Origin: JBDRHL01 sp043816955 | Lineage (GTDB): Bacteria; Planctomycetota; Phycisphaerae; Sedimentisphaerales; CAYZTY01 | Direction: 5' to 3' | Assembly (NCBI GenBank): GCA_043816955.1 | Contig: JBDRHL010000058.1 | Coordinates: 1-14,517, forward strand | DNA length: 14,517 nt | In this document: positions 13,794-14,517 of the stretch, piece by piece | How positions within the stretch are numbered: position 1 is the stretch's first letter | Layout of the letters: each line of letters opens with the position of its first letter | Notes under the pieces: model-generated | The model's database searches: none | What the model was told of the DNA's origin: nothing | What the model saw: only the letters and a program-made list of their open reading frames with translations | Translations under genes and position numbers: made by a program

Positions 13794-14234
13794 ATGGAAT
13801 ACGCGGTTGGGAAAACCGGACGGATAGTCGCTGCTCGTTTGTTTGAGGGTGAAGACCTTTATCAGTCGATCGAATCAATCGCTGAAAAGGAAAATATCAA
13901 ATCGGCCGCGGTTTTGATTACAGGCGGCTTTCGCAAGGCTGACATCGTGGTCGGGCCGAAGCAGGAAATACCTAAAATCGTCGGGGATTTCAAGGAGTTC
14001 ATCGGGCCTGGTGAAGTCTTGGGCGTCGGGACAATCTACTGTGATGAAAAGGGACCGAAACTGCATATTCATACCGCTATCGGTAAGGGGGATAAGACAA
14101 TTGTCGGCTGTCCAAGAGGTGGCGCAGCCACATTCCTTGTCCTTGAAATTACGATAATCGAGATACAAGGCATAAAAGCCGGGCGAATGCCCGACAAGGA
14201 AAAGGGCCTGAACCTGCTGAGATTTAACAGTTAA
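13794..14234 (+). CDS. PPC/DUF296 domain protein
   Basis: The 146-aa protein is a single PPC (plants and prokaryotes conserved, DUF296) domain. It starts with the strand YAVGKTGRIVAARLFEGEDL, then a helix ESIAEKENIKSAAVLITGGF, then the hallmark LHIHTAIGKGD (91-100) and VGCPRGGAATFLVLEITIIE at the end of the fold. In plants this domain accompanies AT-hooks in AHL DNA-binding proteins. Bacterial single-domain versions form trimers of unknown function, with a possible metal or ligand site at the conserved histidines. It has no AT-hook, so DNA binding is not supported here. AAAGG lies about 7-9 bases before the ATG. It is probably monocistronic, with its own promoter. No terminator is visible before the convergent gene, which ends 33 bases away. 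Confidence 0.85.
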   Translation: MEYAVGKTGRIVAARLFEGEDLYQSIESIAEKENIKSAAVLITGGFRKADIVVGPKQEIPKIVGDFKEFIGPGEVLGVGTIYCDEKGPKLHIHTAIGKGDKTIVGCPRGGAATFLVLEITIIEIQGIKAGRMPDKEKGLNLLRFNS

Positions 14235-14267
14235 TAGTCGTCAGTTGGTTGAGTTTTTGCAAGTTAC

Positions 14268-14517
14268 TTATAGTTCGACTTCCCAGAGATAGCCTGTCCT
14301 GATGCCGTTATCGGTCTCTCCTACATAAATTTTATTGTCCATCATCGCGATATCGTGAGGCCTGAAACACTTGTCTTCTTCATTCGCCACTTTTGCAATA
14401 ATGTTGAACCCCCGCGTCTTCCTGTCAAATGTGAAGATGCTCACGTTATAATCATCGCCGCACGCGCCGTAGAAAAGCCCGTCCTCGCCCATGATTATTG
14501 CGGGCATACGTGGATGA
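14268..14517 (-). CDS. C-terminal end of a beta-propeller-like protein (cut by window edge)
   Basis: The minus-strand reading frame is open to the right edge and ends with TAA at 14268. About 82 residues are visible: HPRMPAIIMGEDGLFYGACG, then IFTFDRKTRGFNIIAKV, then PHDIAMMDNKIYVGETDNG and GYLWEVEL at the end. The repeated pattern of 'GxDGxxYG...xxFxFDxxTRxF' and 'HDIAxxxNxIYVGET' resembles blades of a beta-propeller (Kelch/SMP-30/PQQ-like type) common in planctomycete secreted proteins. The ATG at 14507 is internal, not the real start, since the frame continues upstream with fitting sequence. The family cannot be fixed from one and a half blades. Confidence 0.75.
   Translation of the reverse strand, partial: HPRMPAIIMGEDGLFYGACGDDYNVSIFTFDRKTRGFNIIAKVANEEDKCFRPHDIAMMDNKIYVGETDNGIRTGYLWEVEL

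Overview
The window looks like a chromosomal segment from a diderm bacterium, most probably a planctomycete of the class Phycisphaerae (Sedimentisphaerales-like). This placement is inference. It rests on a secreted, Cys-rich parallel beta-helix protein with a dockerin-type two-repeat module and an 'INMGAYGG' tail, a remnant of the large URO-D-like family common in Planctomycetota and Lentisphaerota, a long-form YidC with a big periplasmic domain, and frequent TTG/GTG starts. No marker gene fixes the species.

Left edge (1-631, minus strand): a decayed region. A zinc-ribbon transposase of the IS1595 type runs off the left end and carries a frameshift. It abuts a URO-D-like pseudogene that has a frameshift, an internal deletion at a short overlap sequence, and an end cut off where the IS begins. 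A tRNA-Ala(CGC) gene with its own promoter follows (747-817, minus).

Plus-strand block (981-6488): a divergent GcvT-fold protein, a calcineurin-like phosphoesterase, the membrane insertase YidC and the tRNA-modification GTPase MnmE. YidC and MnmE are adjacent without jag/khpB between them.

Minus-strand block (11077 down to 6498): ffh, an unrecognised 105-aa protein, rpsP, trmD, rplS, yraN and tatD, packed as one apparent operon for translation and protein targeting. rimM and rnhB, often found in such clusters, are missing. Three genes use TTG starts, and two of these sit in identical TTGA stop/start overlaps. The two blocks converge with only 9 bases between stop codons.

Right part (11238-14517): a near-consensus promoter drives a 775-aa secreted beta-helix/dockerin protein closed by a strong intrinsic terminator. 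A second promoter and a PPC/DUF296 protein follow, and then the 3' end of a minus-strand beta-propeller-like gene cut by the window edge.

No CRISPR array, prophage, defence island or clear new multi-gene system is visible. The most informative unexplained points are the layered decay at the left edge, the orphan gene between ffh and rpsP, the S16 tail, the atypical G3 motif of MnmE, and the cysteine ladders of the beta-helix protein.
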